From NCBI RefSeq assembly GCF_917563925.1, contig NZ_CAKJTJ010000014.1:1-64000 (forward strand): DNA of 64,000 nt, written 5' to 3'. The position numbers and the translations under genes were made by a program. This document shows positions 61,851-64,000 of this stretch, piece after piece; position 1 is the stretch's first letter, and each line of letters begins with the position of its first letter. The notes beneath the pieces are model-generated. The model saw only the letters and a program-made list of their open reading frames with translations, was not told the origin of the DNA and made no database searches. Source of the stretch: Sutcliffiella rhizosphaerae (GTDB lineage Bacteria; Bacillota; Bacilli; Bacillales; Bacillaceae_I).

Positions 61851-63027
61851 TAGTATATTCTCCCTCTTCCAACCATTGATACATATGCTCCATCATCTCG
61901 ATATGTTTAACTTCTCCTTGTGGAAAACCGTATTTAGCAGCTTCTTTAAGTAAAACAATATGATATAAGGTAGGATTAACTTGTGAAACATAGGTTGGAA
62001 TAAAATTATCCACCTTTACTTCAATGTTTTTATCCTTACCATCCACGAATTTTTCTACTTTTAACTGTACAATCCCACCAATATCCTTGTAATCGTCCTT
62101 TTGCCCTGACAGGAAATTACCTAATGAATATACGACAAACATTTTTCCACCATCAGGTCTTTCAATAAAGTCCATTGGTTGGAGCACATGAGGGTGGTGA
62201 CCAATAACAATGTCTACCCCGAGCTCCGCCAAAAAGCTTGCAAGCTCTTCTTGCTCACTGTTAGGATAAAGTACGTATTCTACACCCCAGTGCATCGCAA
62301 CAACGATCACATCTGAGTTATCCTTTGCTTCTTTAACATCGCGTTTAATTGCTTCTTTGTCAATTAAATTAACGAAGTATTCCTTACCTTCAGGAATAGG
62401 TATTCCATTTGTCCCATATGTATAAGACAAAAAGGAGAAATCAATACCATTTTTGCTGATCGTACGAAGTCTAGATTTATCTTCAAAACTTTTATAGCCA
62501 CCAACATACTCCATCCCAATGGTTTCATAGTGATTAATTGCGTTCATGATCGCTTTTTCACCACGATCAAGTGTATGGTTATTGGCAATGCTGACTATAT
62601 CCACCCCAGCCTCTTGCAAGGCATCTGCTACTTCAAAAGGAGAGTTAAAGCTTGGGTAGTTAGAGAGACCGATCTCTGTTCCCCCGATAATGGTTTCTTG
62701 ATTAGCGATCGAAATATCCGTTTCTTGTAGATAAGATTTTACCCGCTCAATCATCGGATTAAAATTATAAGCGTCTGCTCCTGTTTTTGCCGCATTATAA
62801 ACCGTACTATGTATTAAAAGGTCTCCCACTGCAGATATGGTTGCTTCTGTGCGGAAAGCTTTTTGCGGTTTGGTCCATTCAGTATTCTTATGGTTCTGAA
62901 TGATGGTTGTTGAAGTTCCCTCTTGATTTTGCTCAGCTGTAAAAGAATTAAAATGATTCAAAGTCAAGTAAGAGAATATGAGTCCTAAAGAAAGGACGAT
63001 AACTACTGGAAATAAATATTTCTTCAT
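61846..63027 (-). CDS. CapA-family (poly-gamma-glutamate synthesis-like) protein
   Basis: The 393-residue protein has an N-terminal membrane anchor (LFPVVIVLSLGLIFSYLTL) and a CapA/PgsA-type metallophosphoesterase-like domain: ISAVGDLLIHSTV (metal-binding Asp), VSIANNHTLDRG (Asn-His), VVAMHWGVEY and IVIGHHPHVLQPM. Such proteins occur in capsule loci, but lone copies without capBC, as here, are common in Bacillus (YwtB-like) and have no proven role. It stands alone. Confidence 0.9.
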   Translation of the reverse strand: MKKYLFPVVIVLSLGLIFSYLTLNHFNSFTAEQNQEGTSTTIIQNHKNTEWTKPQKAFRTEATISAVGDLLIHSTVYNAAKTGADAYNFNPMIERVKSYLQETDISIANQETIIGGTEIGLSNYPSFNSPFEVADALQEAGVDIVSIANNHTLDRGEKAIMNAINHYETIGMEYVGGYKSFEDKSRLRTISKNGIDFSFLSYTYGTNGIPIPEGKEYFVNLIDKEAIKRDVKEAKDNSDVIVVAMHWGVEYVLYPNSEQEELASFLAELGVDIVIGHHPHVLQPMDFIERPDGGKMFVVYSLGNFLSGQKDDYKDIGGIVQLKVEKFVDGKDKNIEVKVDNFIPTYVSQVNPTLYHIVLLKEAAKYGFPQGEVKHIEMMEHMYQWLEEGEYTN

Positions 63028-63218
63028 TTTTCATGAACCTCTCTTCCTATTATTACTTCCAACATAATACATACTTTTCGTTTATTTTGTCGAATCAGGT
63101 CGAATGATAAAAATATTGAAGGAAATATGTACTGTTAATAGAATATGTTAACTGTAGAATACTTGAAGGTCCAAATGCAGGCTTTTTGAGGAATACTAAC
63201 TTAAAGGGGGAGTTTTAC

Positions 63219-64000
63219 ATGCTTACGTTTAAAAAACCAACAGCTGAACAATTCTTCAAAGTATTTAACATCGAGGATTTTAGTGTCAGTCCAGATGAAT
63301 CACAACTAGTATTTAGTACGAATTTAACAGGATATTATAATATTTGGGCGATGGATTTGCCTAACAATTACCCATATCCACTTACTTTCAACAATCAGAG
63401 TTGTCATGGAATTAAATATGAACCAAATGGTAAATACATCATGGCAAGCTTTGATCATGACGGGAACGAATTGACACAACTTTATGCACTGCCGACATCT
63501 GGGGGTGATTTGAGTGATATTCGGGTAGATAAGGATCATCGCCATATGGTAGCAAGGTTCTCAAAAGATGGAAAAAGAATTTTCTACACTGGAACAAAAG
63601 ATAACAAAACATTTTTGAATACTTTCTCCTATGATATAGAAAAAGGGGAAGAAAAGCTAATTGTAGAAGGAAAAGATGCTTCCACTTATTTACTTGATGT
63701 TTCTGAAGATGAAAAAAGTTTTATTTTCTTAAAGCAATTTTCAAACACCTATACACTTGCATACTTACTTGAAAATGGGAAAGAAGTACAGCTAACTCCT
63801 CCCACAGATAAACAGCATACAGTAAATGGACCAGTGTTTACGGATGAAAATACCATCTATCTATTAACGGACTATGAAGATGATAGTACTTATGTCGCTC
63901 GGTATGATATACCTTCTGGTTCATTTGAGAGAGTTTCAAATGGCGACCTACACTTTAGTGAACTTTACTTCAACAAGAACAGTAATAAGCTTTACATAGT
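63219..64000 (+). CDS. S9-family peptidase, N-terminal part (runs off the window)
   Basis: ATG 63219, after AAAGGGGG, opens a frame that is still open at the right edge (260 codons). The N-terminus (MLTFKKPTAEQFFKVFNIEDFSVSPDESQLVFSTNLTGYYNIWAMDL) and repeated blades (RFSKDGKRIFYTGTKD; SEDEKSFIFLKQFS; GPVFTDENTIYLLTDYEDD) are the seven-bladed propeller of prolyl oligopeptidase/acylaminoacyl peptidase-like proteins (YuxL type). The catalytic alpha/beta-hydrolase domain should lie beyond the window. Confidence 0.88.
   Translation, partial: MLTFKKPTAEQFFKVFNIEDFSVSPDESQLVFSTNLTGYYNIWAMDLPNNYPYPLTFNNQSCHGIKYEPNGKYIMASFDHDGNELTQLYALPTSGGDLSDIRVDKDHRHMVARFSKDGKRIFYTGTKDNKTFLNTFSYDIEKGEEKLIVEGKDASTYLLDVSEDEKSFIFLKQFSNTYTLAYLLENGKEVQLTPPTDKQHTVNGPVFTDENTIYLLTDYEDDSTYVARYDIPSGSFERVSNGDLHFSELYFNKNSNKLYI

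Overview
The window is chromosomal DNA from a low-GC, spore-forming member of the Bacillaceae (Bacillus sensu lato). This rests on gene order and content: cotE-mutS-mutL-miaA-hfq-spoVK, hflX-ynbB-glnR-glnA, lexA-yneB-ynzC-tkt-sirA-yneF, ynzD-ccdA-yneI-ccdC-yneK, then citB-yneN, sspN-tlp-yneP-yneQ-yneR and the small spore genes sspO and sspP. This closely follows the cotE-to-yneR stretch of the Bacillus subtilis chromosome. Strong AGGAGG-type ribosome binding sites, frequent TTG/GTG starts and many intrinsic terminators fit. I see no rRNA, tRNA or CRISPR array.

Layout. 1-13.9 kb: conserved core (spore coat morphogenesis, mismatch repair, tRNA modification, Hfq, SpoVK, HflX, GlnR/GlnA), interrupted at 8.2-8.5 kb by a small palindromic repeat element inserted in a terminator. 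14-22 kb: accessory region between glnA and lexA. It holds a decayed prophage (integrase tail, RepO/DnaD replication gene with in-frame stops, truncated HNH endonuclease, frameshifted small genes), a broken IS1182-family insertion sequence, a polysaccharide deacetylase, several orphan membrane or unknown proteins, and a two-gene holin cassette. 22-34.3 kb: lexA/yneB SOS region (no yneA), transketolase, SirA with a Spo0A box, a heterodimeric ABC exporter, a Spo0E-like phosphatase, and the CcdA/YneI/CcdC group. 34.4-38.7 kb: an orphan DnaC/IstB-like ATPase and a MoxR-DUF58-membrane protein operon. 39-42.5 kb: a complete proline operon (P5C reductase, glutamate kinase, glutamyl phosphate reductase) without a recognisable T-box. 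42.5-49.5 kb: accessory genes (kinase-fold protein plus ATPase, MFS transporter, GntR/ABC/membrane operon). 49.5-53.3 kb: a second copy of the terminator-inserted repeat, a cluster of small, probably sporulation-related genes, and sspP and sspO. 53.5-64 kb: aconitase, thioredoxin-like and thioesterase genes, SspN/Tlp, NUDIX/GNAT pair, CapA-like protein and the start of an S9 peptidase.

How the genes work together. The window is rich in sporulation functions: CotE, SpoVK, SirA, a Spo0E-like phosphatase, SspN, SspO, SspP, Tlp, a GerPA/PF-like protein and two paralogous low-complexity proteins. SirA (blocks replication initiation when Spo0A is active) and the Spo0E-like phosphatase (lowers Spo0A~P) lie 5 kb apart and act in opposite directions on the sporulation decision. 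The most unusual signal is a family of IS1182-like ends. Three of three copies abut an intrinsic terminator hairpin, and in both complete small elements the entire hairpin is duplicated on the two sides. This suggests a transposition system that targets, and regenerates, transcription terminators.
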